The translations under genes and the position numbers were made by a program. A model generated the notes under the pieces. That model ran no database searches. It was not told the origin of the DNA and saw only the letters and a program-made list of their open reading frames with translations. From NCBI RefSeq assembly GCF_009604375.1, contig NZ_WEGH01000004.1, forward strand, positions 434,001-498,000: 64,000 nt of DNA, read 5' to 3'. Origin of the DNA: Actinomadura macrotermitis (lineage in GTDB: Bacteria > Actinomycetota > Actinomycetes > Streptosporangiales > Streptosporangiaceae). Below are positions 1 through 7,961 of this stretch, in pieces (the first letter of the stretch is position 1; each line of letters begins with the position of its first letter).

Positions 1-2
1 GG

Positions 3-401
3 CTGACGCATTCGTGGGGGCAGGTCTTCCCCCGCTGGGCGCCCGGCCTGACCGGGCGCCGGGTGCCGCGCTGGCTCCCGCTGACGCCCGCCTGGCTCGG
101 GACCATGACGCTCGCTCCCTACGGGGTCATCGCAGGGATCGGCTATCTGCTGCCGCCCGTGCTCGGCCTGGCCGACCTGCCCGACGTCGGCCTGACCACC
201 GGCTGGAACGGCTGGCTCATCGCGGCCTGCGGACTCGGCGCGTTCGGCCCCTACGGGATCGCGCTCGGCATCGCCGCGTGGTCCTACCAGCGCCGCACCC
301 GCCCGCTGTGCGTCACCTCCTCAGAGCCTGCCGTTGCCGCGGAGGATCTCGACGGCGCGGACGGTGATGTAGCCGCGCCAGTCCATGGCGCCGGCCGGTG
401 A
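3..401 (+). CDS. C-terminal part of an integral membrane protein (5' end outside window)
   Basis: The reading frame is open from the left edge to a TGA at 399-401, so only the last 132 residues are visible. It shows a Trp/Pro-rich loop followed by two hydrophobic segments, one around TLAPYGVIAGIGYLLPPVLG and one around GWLIAACGLGAFGPYGIALG, then a short basic and polar tail. I infer a multi-pass membrane protein of unknown function. The 3' end runs about 80 bp into the convergent gene at 321-1211, so the polar tail is encoded antisense to that gene. I do not recognise a named family. Confidence 0.6.
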   Translation: MTHSWGQVFPRWAPGLTGRRVPRWLPLTPAWLGTMTLAPYGVIAGIGYLLPPVLGLADLPDVGLTTGWNGWLIAACGLGAFGPYGIALGIAAWSYQRRTRPLCVTSSEPAVAAEDLDGADGDVAAPVHGAGR

Positions 402-1211
402 GATCTTGGCGTAGTCGACGGTCCAGCCGCCGTCCTCCTGCTGTTGGGCGGCCAGCCGGTCCAGGTCGGCGGAGACCAGCCCGGCGTCGAACAGCTCTCG
501 GGCCGGCCTGCCGGGAGCAGGGGCGAAGTCGAGCGGGTGCAGGGCCTCCTCCTCGGTGCCGCCCTCGACGTGCAGCCGGCCGTCGGAGGGCAGGTGCTCG
601 GCGAGACGGCGCAGAAGGCCGGCCGCCTCGGGGCGGATGTCGTGCACGGCGTCCAGGAACCGGATCGCGAAGGCCAGGACGTAGGCGTGGGGCGCCCGGT
701 CGATCGCCTCGATCTCGGCCAGGCAGTAGCGGGTGGCCCGCTCCAGCCAGGGGTGGGCGGCGACGGCCGGATCGTGTGCGGCGACGCGCCAGGCCGCCGC
801 GGCCGTCACGGAGGTGATCTGCAGCGCCGAAGCCTTCGGGTCGGCGCCCTGCCACCAGGGCGCCGTACCCGCGGTGATCGTCAGGGGGAGCGCGAACGGC
901 ACGCCCCCGTCGGGCAGCGCCACCGAGTCCAGCCAGTCGCACAGCGCCGCCGCCTGCGGGGCGGTGGCCGGGGCGATCTCCTCGAACACCTCGAAGGCGT
1001 GCAGCGCGGCCCCCGGCTGGCTCTCCGGGGAACGGAGGTCGGCCTCCAGGCCCCAGCCGTAGCCGCCGTCGGGATTGCGGTAGCCGTCCAGGGCCGCCAG
1101 CACGGCGGCGGGGTCCGACGACGGGTTCATCAGCAGCTCGAAGCGGCGACGGTCCAGGACACGTGCGTGCGTGGCCATGAAGGCTTCTGCTGCGACAAGG
1201 TCGATGCTCAT
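321..1211 (-). CDS. Prenyltransferase/terpene cyclase-fold (alpha-toroid) protein
   Basis: This is a 296-aa protein. It contains repeats of the kind seen in the squalene-hopene cyclase / prenyltransferase alpha-alpha toroid: NPDGGYGWGLEADLRSPES near the N-terminus and QQQEDGGWTVDYAKISPAG near the C-terminus (QxxDGGW-like QW motifs). No DxDD cyclase motif is visible, so this is probably a toroid-fold protein rather than a proven cyclase. I chose the ATG at 1211 (MSIDLVAAEAF) because a GGAGG-like element lies just upstream; an ATG at 1319 would add 36 low-complexity residues. The product is predicted soluble and the substrate is unknown. Confidence 0.75.
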   Translation of the reverse strand: MSIDLVAAEAFMATHARVLDRRRFELLMNPSSDPAAVLAALDGYRNPDGGYGWGLEADLRSPESQPGAALHAFEVFEEIAPATAPQAAALCDWLDSVALPDGGVPFALPLTITAGTAPWWQGADPKASALQITSVTAAAAWRVAAHDPAVAAHPWLERATRYCLAEIEAIDRAPHAYVLAFAIRFLDAVHDIRPEAAGLLRRLAEHLPSDGRLHVEGGTEEEALHPLDFAPAPGRPARELFDAGLVSADLDRLAAQQQEDGGWTVDYAKISPAGAMDWRGYITVRAVEILRGNGRL

Positions 1212-1623
1212 GCCTCCACATCCTCGTCCCGGCGAGGCGGGTCGTCTTGTAGGAAACGGCCGTGGGCACCGGGAGCGGCATGACCAGAGGTCTGAGGATC
1301 GATTCCATGGGTTGAGCATCGCCGGCCTGCGATGTAACCCGCGTCACCCCCCGGTACAGACCTTCCGGTGCGACCGGCGTCGCATGTCGTTGAGGACCGG
1401 TCACACTCGCCCGGTGGCGCGGGTCATAGGGACGGCAACACCATCGGCCTCATCCAGTCCACCTGACCACAAGCACGAAGGAGGCCGGCCATTCCCTGGA
1501 AGGAGGCATGTGCAGCGCACGACGGAGACTGCCACAGCGCGGAGAGGGCGTGCGCGGCGGGCACAGGGGGACGTGCGCAGTGTGCGGCGGGGGTCGGGCG
1601 TGGTGTGCGGTTCCCTTCGGGGT
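1212..1623. other. Intergenic region, no gene seen
   Basis: These 412 bases lie between two leftward genes. I see no convincing ORF with ribosome-binding site. The segment should hold the promoter of the toroid-fold protein gene. Several GC-rich short inverted repeats are present but none is a clear terminator. Confidence 0.5.
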
Positions 1624-2472
1624 TCAGGTGTCCAGTGGTTCTACCTCTACGTCCTCCAGGTCGGCCAGCAGGTCGATCGCGGTGATCCGGCCGTCGATGA
1701 TGGTGAACTCGAAGACCATCCGGGTCTGGCCGCGCTGCGACCAGATCAGGCCGGGGGCGCCGTTGACGAGCGCGGGTCGCGCCGCTTGGGCCCGGCCGGA
1801 GAAGACCTCGGCCACCGCCGCCGCGCCGAATGCCGACCACGCGCCCGCGCGTGCCGCCGCGTCGTCGGTGCGCAGCCGGACGTCGGGGCCCAGCAGGCCG
1901 AGCAGCGCAGCGAAGTCGCCGTCGTGCGCGGCCGTGAGGAACGCCGTGACGACCTCCCGGCGGCGGGCGTCGCCGGCGGCGGGCGCCTGCGCCCCGCGCA
2001 CCCGGTGGCGGGCGCGGCTGGCGAGCTTGCGGGCCGTGGCCGGCGTCCGGCCGACGATCGGCGCGATCTCCTCGAACGACACCGCGAACAGGTCGTGCAG
2101 CACGAACGCCAGGCGTTCGGCCGGGCCCAGCGTGTCCAGGACGGCCAGCAGCGCGAACCCGACCGAGTCGGCGAGCAGCGCGTGCTCCTCGGGGTCGGCG
2201 CCGTCGGGCCGGCCGGGCGGCCCGTCCTGCCACGGGTCCTCGCGGCGGGTGTCGCGCGAGCGCAGCATGTTCAGCGCCACCCGCGAGACGACCGTGGTGA
2301 GCCAGCCGCCGAGGTTGTCCACGCCGTCCGCGCCCGCGCGGTCCAGCCGCAGCCACGCCTCCTGGACGGCGTCGTCGGCCTCCGCGGACGAGCCGAGGAT
2401 CCGCTGGGCGACCGTCCGCAGACGGGTCCGGTGCGCCTCGAAGCGTTCGGCCAGGAAGTCGCTCTCCTCCAT
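1624..2472 (-). CDS. ECF41 / SigJ-type RNA polymerase sigma factor with SnoaL-like C-terminal domain
   Basis: The 282-aa protein has sigma region 2 at about residues 7-75 (RILGSSAEADDAVQEAWLRL), region 4 at about 115-165 (LGPAERLAFVLHDLFAVSFEEIAPIVGRTPATARKLASRAR), and a C-terminal SnoaL_2/NTF2-like domain at about 175-275. That order defines the ECF41 (SigJ) group, in which the C-terminal domain replaces a separate anti-sigma factor in modulating activity. Length is typical. The ATG is preceded by AAGGAAGG. No carboxymuconolactone decarboxylase or oxidoreductase partner, common next to ECF41 genes, is visible beside it. Target promoters are unknown. Confidence 0.9.
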   Translation of the reverse strand: MEESDFLAERFEAHRTRLRTVAQRILGSSAEADDAVQEAWLRLDRAGADGVDNLGGWLTTVVSRVALNMLRSRDTRREDPWQDGPPGRPDGADPEEHALLADSVGFALLAVLDTLGPAERLAFVLHDLFAVSFEEIAPIVGRTPATARKLASRARHRVRGAQAPAAGDARRREVVTAFLTAAHDGDFAALLGLLGPDVRLRTDDAAARAGAWSAFGAAAVAEVFSGRAQAARPALVNGAPGLIWSQRGQTRMVFEFTIIDGRITAIDLLADLEDVEVEPLDT

Positions 2473-2565
2473 CGGTCACCTTCCTTCGTCGGGGCGTGTC
2501 ACAGGAATGACCCACCGGGCCGCCTCCTTGTGACACCGGCCGCCGACATCGCGTAGAGAGGGACC

Positions 2566-2979
2566 ATGACGACTTCCGAGGAGTACGTCCTGCGGCCGGT
2601 CGGCAGAGTCGAGTCGCCGCTCACCGACCGGGCCGCCGCGCCCCTGCAGGGGGACGAGGGCGCACCCGACGCCTGGCTGGTGATCGATCCGCGAGCGCGA
2701 GCGGCCCTGCACGGCCTCGCTATCGGGGCCGATGTGCTCGTGCTGACCTGGCTGGACCGCGCCCGCCGTGACGTATTGGCCGTGCACCCGCGCGGCGACG
2801 CGTCCCGGCCCGAGACGGGCGTGTTCGCCACCCGCTCCCCCGATCGTCCGAACCCGATCGGGCTGCACCGCGTGACGATCCTGGCGATCGAGGGAACCCG
2901 GCTTCACGTGCGGAATCTAGAAGCTTTGGACGGCACGCCGGTCATTGACCTCAAGCCCGTCCTCGGCGCCGAGCGATGA
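2566..2979 (+). CDS. trmO: TsaA/TrmO-family tRNA methyltransferase-like protein
   Basis: The 137-aa protein carries the TrmO/TsaA (VirR/UPF0066) beta-barrel signature, with GVFATRSPDRPNPIGLH at about residues 85-101 and a preceding VLTWLDRARRDVLAVHPRGD segment. Family members use S-adenosylmethionine to N6-methylate threonylcarbamoyladenosine 37 of tRNA. It is shorter than E. coli TrmO (about 235 aa) and equals the minimal TsaA domain. The gene diverges from the sigma factor gene 93 bp away. The symbol rests on family membership only. Confidence 0.8.
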   Translation: MTTSEEYVLRPVGRVESPLTDRAAAPLQGDEGAPDAWLVIDPRARAALHGLAIGADVLVLTWLDRARRDVLAVHPRGDASRPETGVFATRSPDRPNPIGLHRVTILAIEGTRLHVRNLEALDGTPVIDLKPVLGAER

Positions 2980-3022
2980 CCCAGTCGACGGCTGCGTTGA
3001 ACCCACCCCGGCCCTGAGCCTT

Positions 3023-3300
3023 GCCCGACCGCTGTGTTGATAGCGATCACGATCCAGGTACCTCACCTAGCAACTGTGTGATGGCCCCTGGCACAGGCAC
3101 CTCGCCCGGGGCTGCGCTGATGGCGCCTGCGTCCGCGCAACGGCACGTCCTGGCCGGGGACCTCGCTAGTGGTTGTGTTCACTGCCCCGCTCAAGGGCTC
3201 GCTCGGCGGCCTTGTTGATGGCGATCATGGCCAGAGGCCCGCCCCGCATCCGTGTTCGCTGCGGCCCCGCTCATGGGCTCGCTTCGCAGTGGCTCGGTGC
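3023..3300. repeat. Degenerate interspersed/tandem repeats in an intergenic region
   Basis: Between the TrmO-like gene and the aminotransferase gene, variants of two short units recur. One resembles tgtTGATGGCgatcatgg and is seen near 3031, 3077, 3115 and 3212. The other resembles CCCCGCTCAaGGGCTCGCT and is seen near 3186 and 3266. Blocks beginning ACCTCGC or ACCTCAC recur near 3060, 3101 and 3163. No coding frame covers them convincingly. They look like diverged copies of one array, and similar units may occur elsewhere in the genome. Confidence 0.5.
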
Positions 3301-3340
3301 GGGTCGCCTTCGGCTGGGACGGAGGTATCGCGCGACTGCG

Positions 3341-4387
3341 TCAGACAGGGATTTCGACCCGGTCCGTGAGGAGGTCCAGGGCGCGGTCCACGTCGGCTTC
3401 GGTCGTGGTCAGGTGGAAGGCGCAACGCAGCGCACCGGCCCGGACCGAGGCGATCACGCCGTGCTCGCGCAGCAGTTCGGCGGTCCCCGCCGGGACCGGG
3501 ACCGACACGATCGCCGAGTCGCCCGGCGGTAGCCCGAGGCCGGTCCGGAAGCGGTTCGCCAGGGCCACGTCGTGCTCGTGGATCGCCGCGACGCCCACCT
3601 GTTCCAGCAGTTCCAGCGCGGGCGCGTGGCCCGCCCAGGACTGCCAGGCCGGGGACAGGTCCAGGCGGCGGGCGTCGGGGGCGAGCCGCAGCGGCAGGCC
3701 GTAGATGGAGTCCCAGACGTCGTCGCCCGCGTACCAGCCGGCGCCGATCGCCGGGAGGGCGGCCAGGGCCTCGGCGGTGCCGGTCAGGAAGCAGGTGCCG
3801 CGCGGGCCGAGCAGCCACTTGTAGCCGCCGCACACCAGCAGGTCGGGCTGTTCCAGGGGCAGCCAGCCGGCGGCCTGGGTGGCGTCCAGCAGCGTGCGGG
3901 CGCCGTGCGCGCGGGCCGCGCCGATCAGGTCGGCCATGGGCGCGACGCGGCCGTCCGCCGACTGCACCGCCGACACCGCGACGAGGTCGACGCCGCCGTC
4001 CACCGCGTCCACCATGCGCTCCAGCGGCACCGACCGGACCGTCAGGCCGGGACGGGCGGCGAAGGGGAACAGCAGCGAGGTGAAGTCGCCGTCGGCGACC
4101 AGCACCGTCGCCCCGGCGGGCAGCGACGCCGCGACGAGGCCGGCGAAGTACGACACCTGCGGGCCCACGGCGACCCGTTCGGCCGGGACGCCGAGCAGGC
4201 GGGCGAACGACGCGCGGGACCGGGTCACCGCCTCGTCCAGCGCGGCCGGGACCAGCAGCCCCGCCGCGCGGTCGCGTTCCGCGGCCAGCATCGCCTCGTG
4301 CGCCGCGCGCGGCGGCAGCCCGTAGGTGGCGGTGTTGAGGTAGGCGACGTCGGCGGAGAACTCCTGCTGTGCTGCGCTGATCGGCAT
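3341..4387 (-). CDS. Aminotransferase class V-fold PLP-dependent enzyme
   Basis: The 348-aa protein has the fold-type I PLP pattern of the NifS/SufS/isopenicillin epimerase-like group. LLDATQAAGWLPL carries the aspartate that contacts the PLP pyridine, and CGGYKWLLGPRGTCFL carries the Schiff-base lysine. The N-terminus (ISAAQQEFSADVAYLNTATYG) is the usual substrate-entry segment. I chose the ATG at 4387 because GAGGG lies about 7 nt upstream; ATGs at 4393 and 4405 are in frame but badly placed. It diverges from a LysR regulator across a 90-bp spacer with two palindromes, so it is probably that regulator's target. The substrate is not deducible. Confidence 0.85.
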   Translation of the reverse strand: MPISAAQQEFSADVAYLNTATYGLPPRAAHEAMLAAERDRAAGLLVPAALDEAVTRSRASFARLLGVPAERVAVGPQVSYFAGLVAASLPAGATVLVADGDFTSLLFPFAARPGLTVRSVPLERMVDAVDGGVDLVAVSAVQSADGRVAPMADLIGAARAHGARTLLDATQAAGWLPLEQPDLLVCGGYKWLLGPRGTCFLTGTAEALAALPAIGAGWYAGDDVWDSIYGLPLRLAPDARRLDLSPAWQSWAGHAPALELLEQVGVAAIHEHDVALANRFRTGLGLPPGDSAIVSVPVPAGTAELLREHGVIASVRAGALRCAFHLTTTEADVDRALDLLTDRVEIPV

Positions 4388-4422
4388 GCTCATGCCCTCG
4401 ATCATCGGACGCGGCGGCCCAT

Positions 4423-4435
4423 AGGACAAAGTCCT
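4423..4435. promoter_or_regulatory. Perfect palindrome AGGAC-AAA-GTCCT, candidate operator
   Basis: A 13-bp perfect palindrome lies in the 90-bp spacer between the divergent aminotransferase and LysR genes, 36 bp upstream of the aminotransferase start. A role as operator for the adjacent LysR protein is inferred from position. Confidence 0.5.
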
Positions 4436-4451
4436 GTTTTCTGGCGGCCCC

Positions 4452-4466
4452 ATCAAAACGGTTGAT
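4452..4466. promoter_or_regulatory. LysR-type T-N11-A box (ATCAA-N5-TTGAT)
   Basis: The arms ATCAA and TTGAT are perfectly inverted around five bases and contain a T-N11-A core at 4453-4465, the classical LysR recognition element. It sits 12 bp before the LysR start codon, consistent with autorepression. Confidence 0.6.
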
Positions 4467-4477
4467 ACCTTGCCGGG

Positions 4478-5365
4478 ATGCTGGACCTGCATCGCGGGCG
4501 CGTCCTGCTGGAGGTGGCGCGGCTCGGTTCGATGTCCGCCGCCGCGCGCGCCCTGTCCTACACCCAGCCCGCCGTGTCCCACCACATCGCGCGGCTGGAG
4601 GCCGAGGCGGGCACGCCGCTGGTGATCCGGCACGGGCGCGGGGTGCGCCTCACCGAGGCGGGCCGCATCCTGGCCGAGCACATGGCGGACGTCCTCGCGC
4701 GGACCGCCGACGTGCAGGAGCGCATCGCCGCCATCGCCGGGCTGCGCGCCGGGCGGGTCCGCGTCGCGGTGTTCCCGACGGCCGCCGCCGCGCTGCTGCC
4801 CGACGCCCTGGCCGGGCTGCGCGACCGCGCCCCGGACGTCGCGGTCACGCTGGTGGAGGCCGAGCCGCCGGGCGCCCTGGCGATGCTGCGCGCGGGCGAG
4901 GTCGATCTGGCCGTCGTGTTCGCCTACCCGCACGACCCGCCGGGCGCCGACGCCCGGTTCCGGGAGATCGAGCTGTGCGTGGACCCGGTGCACGTCGCCG
5001 TCGGGGCCGGCCATCGGGCGGCGGGCGCGGCGTCGGTGCGGCTCGCCGAGCTGGCCGGGGAGACGTGGGCGTCGGGGTGCGAGCGCTGCCGGGGCCATCT
5101 GCTGCACGCGTGCGCGCAGGCCGGGTTCACGCCGGACATCGCGTTCGCGACCGACGACCACGTCGCCGTGCAGCGCCTCGTCGCGCGCGGTCTCGCCGTC
5201 ACCGCGCTGCCCGGCCTGGCATTCGCGCTGCACCACGAGCCGGACGTGGCGGTGGTGCCGGCGCCCGAGCTCGGCACCCGCCGCGTCGCCGCCGTCGTCC
5301 CGGCCGGGCCGCGCCCGCCGGCCGTCGCCGCGCTGCTGGACGGGCTCGCCGCCGCGAGCCGCTGA
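4478..5365 (+). CDS. LysR-family transcriptional regulator
   Basis: This 295-aa protein has an N-terminal winged HTH at about residues 3-62 (GSMSAAARALSYTQPAVSHHIARLEAEAGTPLVIR) and a LysR substrate-binding domain from about residue 90 (AGRVRVAVFPTAAAALLPDALAGLRDRAPDV). Length is standard for the family. It diverges from a PLP enzyme gene, and the spacer carries a T-N11-A box and a second palindrome. I infer that it controls the aminotransferase and itself. The inducer is unknown. Confidence 0.9.
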   Translation: MLDLHRGRVLLEVARLGSMSAAARALSYTQPAVSHHIARLEAEAGTPLVIRHGRGVRLTEAGRILAEHMADVLARTADVQERIAAIAGLRAGRVRVAVFPTAAAALLPDALAGLRDRAPDVAVTLVEAEPPGALAMLRAGEVDLAVVFAYPHDPPGADARFREIELCVDPVHVAVGAGHRAAGAASVRLAELAGETWASGCERCRGHLLHACAQAGFTPDIAFATDDHVAVQRLVARGLAVTALPGLAFALHHEPDVAVVPAPELGTRRVAAVVPAGPRPPAVAALLDGLAAASR

Positions 5366-5377
5366 GCGGACCCCGGG

Positions 5378-5833
5378 TCAGGGCTGGTCGCCGGGGCAGT
5401 ACCAGGCCTCGATGATGTCGCTGAACACCCGCACGTGGTTGGCGTAGATGCCACCGTCCAGCAGGATCGCGTCGGTGTCGTCGGTGGAGCGCCCCGACTG
5501 CCAGGCGTCGCAGACCTGCACGGCGGTCTCGTCGGCCCAGCCGGGCGGCGCGGTGATGCCGGCGCTCTCGTAGGCGGCGACGAAGGACTGCCCGGGGTCG
5601 GCGGGGGCCGGCGTGGGGTCCCGGTCGACGTGCGTCCTGGTGACGGTCGGCGCCGGTTCCGGGCTGACCGTCTTGGTCACCGTCCGCGGGGGTTGCTCGG
5701 TGACCGTCTGGGTGGCGGCGGTGGCGTTCCCGGCGGCCCGCTGCGCGTCCTCTCTGCCGACGCCGCAGGCTCCGAGGGCGAACAGCGGCAGGCAGAGCAG
5801 CAGTGCGGCGGCGGACCTGTTCTTTGCGTTCAT
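5378..5833 (-). CDS. Secreted lipoprotein with DUF732-like domain
   Basis: The 151-aa product begins with a lipoprotein signal peptide whose lipobox is FALGAC at about residues 18-23. A Thr/Pro-rich linker follows (QTVTEQPPRTVTKTVSPEPAP), then a C-terminal domain of about 70 residues with FVAAYESAGITAPPGWADETAVQVCDAW and a paired Cys near the end (EAWYCPGD). This spacing resembles the small DUF732 extracellular domain of actinobacteria. The function is unknown and it should be anchored on the outer face of the membrane. Confidence 0.7.
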   Translation of the reverse strand: MNAKNRSAAALLLCLPLFALGACGVGREDAQRAAGNATAATQTVTEQPPRTVTKTVSPEPAPTVTRTHVDRDPTPAPADPGQSFVAAYESAGITAPPGWADETAVQVCDAWQSGRSTDDTDAILLDGGIYANHVRVFSDIIEAWYCPGDQP

Positions 5834-5973
5834 CGGCCCTTCCCTTCACCCGTCCGCCCAGTTCATCAAGGGACGGCGCGCGCGATAACCACGCAAACCC
5901 CAACAGAACGCATGAAACTCATTGCCTCCGTGCGACCCGAGCCCGGGAACCATCTGGTCCTACCGTACGTCTT

Positions 5974-5994
5974 CGATATATCGTTGTCGTATCG
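5974..5994. promoter_or_regulatory. CGATATATCG palindrome plus half site, candidate PadR operator
   Basis: A perfect palindrome CGATATATCG (5974-5983) is followed after four bases by CGTATCG (5988-5994). It lies about 40-60 bp upstream of the PadR-family gene. AT-rich palindromes of this kind are typical PadR autoregulatory sites, and it is the only AT-rich block in this neighbourhood. Confidence 0.5.
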
Positions 5995-6033
5995 CGAGAG
6001 GTCAAAGAGATCTCTCAGAAGGTGGTGGCGAAC

Positions 6034-6741
6034 ATGCGAGGCACACATGGTCACGGGCCCGAGCTCGGCTGGGCCCTCGCGGCGGCCGCGCTCGGCGCCA
6101 AGGCGGCCCGGCACGCGCACACCCACGCGCACGGCCCGCGGACGCACGGCGACTTCGCCGGGATGTTCGGCGGCGGCCCCTTCGGACGCGGCGGGCCCGG
6201 GCCGTTCGGTCCCGGCGGGCCCGGCCCGTTCGGCGCCGGCGGCCCGCCGTGGGCGCGGCAGAAGGCCCGCAAGGGCAACGTGCGGGCGGCGATCCTCGCC
6301 CTGCTCGCCGAGGAGCCGCGCAACGGCTACCAGATCATCCAGGAGGTGGCCGGGCGGAGCGGCGGCGCCTGGCGGCCGAGCCCCGGCGCGGTCTACCCGG
6401 CGCTCCAGCAGCTCGCCGACGAGGGGCTGATCATCGGCGAGGACGGCGCCGGACGGCGCGTCTTCAGCCTCACCGACGAGGGCCGCGCCTACGTCGCCGA
6501 GCACCCCGAGGAGGTGCGCGAGCCGTGGGCGGAGATGACGCCCGAGTACGGCGAGGGCGTCCCCGACCTGTTCAAGCAGGTCGCGCAGACCGGAGCGGCG
6601 GTCATGCAGATCGTGCACTCGGGCTCGGCCGACCAGGTCACGCGGGCCGCGCGCATCCTGGCCGAGGCGCGCCGCGACCTGTACCGGCTCCTGGCCGACG
6701 ACGACACGACTCCCACCACGGGCGACGCTTCGGAGGAGTGA
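6034..6741 (+). CDS. PadR-family transcriptional regulator with His/Gly-rich N-terminal extension
   Basis: The 235-aa protein has a PadR winged HTH at about residues 86-160 (KGNVRAAILALLAEEPRNGYQIIQEVAGRSGGAW, then PSPGAVYPALQQLADEGLI) and a short C-terminal helical region for dimerisation. The first 80 residues are unusual: a His-rich run (AARHAHTHAHGPRTHGD) and repeats of GGPGPFG. The ATG at 6034 follows AGGTGGTG. Two bases separate its stop from the DUF1707 gene, so the two are probably co-transcribed and autorepressed through the upstream CGATATATCG site. Confidence 0.85.
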   Translation: MRGTHGHGPELGWALAAAALGAKAARHAHTHAHGPRTHGDFAGMFGGGPFGRGGPGPFGPGGPGPFGAGGPPWARQKARKGNVRAAILALLAEEPRNGYQIIQEVAGRSGGAWRPSPGAVYPALQQLADEGLIIGEDGAGRRVFSLTDEGRAYVAEHPEEVREPWAEMTPEYGEGVPDLFKQVAQTGAAVMQIVHSGSADQVTRAARILAEARRDLYRLLADDDTTPTTGDASEE

Positions 6742-6743
6742 CG

Positions 6744-7178
6744 ATGACCACCAACGATCTGCGCATCGGCGACGCCGAGCGCGACGCGGTGGCCGCGGCC
6801 CTGCGCGACCACTACGCGCAGGGCCGGCTGGACTCCGCCGAACTGGACGAGCGGTTGGATTCCGTGCTCGCCGCCAAAACGCGGGGCCACCTGAAAGAGG
6901 TCGTCCGCGACCTGCCCGCACCGAACGGGCTGCCCGAGCCGGAGCGCGCGCTCGTCCCGCCGATGGCGTTCCACCCCGGCCGCCGGCACCACCACCACCC
7001 GCGGCACCACCACGGGCGGCGGCATCCGGCGTTCCCGCTGCTGCTCGCGCTGTTCGCGGCCGTGGCGTTCACCGCCGGTCCCGGCGCGGCGTTCTTCACG
7101 TTGTTCCAGGTGGCGCTGCTGATCTGGATCGTCAGAGGGGTGGTGCGGCTGGCGGCGGCCCGCCGGGCTCCGCGCTGA
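6744..7178 (+). CDS. DUF1707 (SHOCT-like) membrane protein with His-rich linker
   Basis: The 144-aa protein opens with a DUF1707 domain at about residues 4-58 (LRIGDAERDAVAAALRDHYAQGRLDSAELDERLDSVLAAKT). A His-rich linker follows (RRHHHHPRHHHGRRH), then two hydrophobic segments near the C-terminus (FPLLLALFAAVAFTAG and FFTLFQVALLIWIVRGVVRL). The gene is downstream of and almost abutting the PadR gene, a frequent actinobacterial pairing. An in-frame GTG lies two codons earlier. The role is unknown; it is probably a membrane-associated partner of the PadR response. Confidence 0.8.
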   Translation: MTTNDLRIGDAERDAVAAALRDHYAQGRLDSAELDERLDSVLAAKTRGHLKEVVRDLPAPNGLPEPERALVPPMAFHPGRRHHHHPRHHHGRRHPAFPLLLALFAAVAFTAGPGAAFFTLFQVALLIWIVRGVVRLAAARRAPR

Positions 7179-7329
7179 CCCGCACCCGGCGGAAGATCGA
7201 TTCCAGCACCTCGTCCGGCATGCCGCGCAGCAGCGCCCGCGCGCTGGTGCCGTGCCGCCGCGCGGCCTCGACCAGCAGCCGCGCGGTGTCGTCGACGACG
7301 GCGTCCTCGGCGGTCCCGGTCCCCTTCAT
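7132..7329 (-). CDS. Small helical protein of unknown function, last gene of the ED operon
   Basis: This 65-aa ORF starts 11 bp after the eda stop and has a well-spaced GGAGG four bases before its ATG, which supports it as real. The sequence (DDTARLLVEAARRHGTSARALLRGMPDEVLESIFRRVR) suggests two or three helices and a Pro-rich tail. The 3' end overlaps the convergent DUF1707 gene by about 47 bp. I recognise no family. Position suggests co-transcription with edd-glk-eda. Confidence 0.5.
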   Translation of the reverse strand: MKGTGTAEDAVVDDTARLLVEAARRHGTSARALLRGMPDEVLESIFRRVRVSAEPGGPPPAAPPL

Positions 7330-7340
7330 ACGGCCTCCAC

Positions 7341-7961
7341 TCAGCGCAGCGCGGCGGCCTGCCGCGCGAGTTCCTCGATCCGCGCCCAGTCCCCGGCGCG
7401 GACGGCGTCCGCCGGGGTGAGCCAGGACCCGCCGACGCAGCCGACGTTGTCCAGGGCCAGGTAGCCGGGCGCGTTGGCGGGGGTGATCCCGCCGGTCGGG
7501 CAGAACCGGATCTGCGGGAGCGGGCCGCCGAGCGACTTCAGCAGGCCGGCTCCGCCGGACGCCTCGGCGGGGAAGAACTTCATGGCGGTGACGCCGCGCT
7601 CCAGCAGCGCCATCGCCTCGGAGGCGGTCGCGATCCCCGGCAGGAACGGCAGGCCCGTCGCGGTCATCGCGGCCCGCAGCGCCTCGGTGCAGCCGGGGCT
7701 GACCAGGAAGCGGGCGCCCGCGTCCAGCGAGCGCTCGGCGTCCTCGGGCCGCACTACGGTGCCCGCGCCGACGACGGCGTCCGGCACCTCGGCGGCGATG
7801 CGGCGCACCGCCTCCAGCGCGGCGGGCGTGCGCAGCGTCACCTCGATCACCGGCAGGCCGCCCGCGACCAGGGCCCTGGCGAGCGGCACCGCGGCGGCCG
7901 CGTCCTCCAGCACCACCACCGGGACGACCGGGGCGAGGTTCAGCAGTTCGTCGGCGTTCAT
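7341..7961 (-). CDS. eda: 2-dehydro-3-deoxy-6-phosphogluconate (KDPG) aldolase
   Basis: The 206-aa protein matches the KDPG/KHG aldolase family: VIEVTLRTPAALEAVRRI carries the catalytic glutamate, GAGTVVRPEDAERSLDAGARFLVSPG follows, and AMKFFPAEASGG carries the Schiff-base lysine. It cleaves KDPG to pyruvate and glyceraldehyde 3-phosphate, the last step of the Entner-Doudoroff pathway. Its start overlaps the glucokinase stop by 4 bp (ATGA), indicating translational coupling in an edd-glk-eda operon. Confidence 0.95.
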   Translation of the reverse strand: MNADELLNLAPVVPVVVLEDAAAAVPLARALVAGGLPVIEVTLRTPAALEAVRRIAAEVPDAVVGAGTVVRPEDAERSLDAGARFLVSPGCTEALRAAMTATGLPFLPGIATASEAMALLERGVTAMKFFPAEASGGAGLLKSLGGPLPQIRFCPTGGITPANAPGYLALDNVGCVGGSWLTPADAVRAGDWARIEELARQAAALR

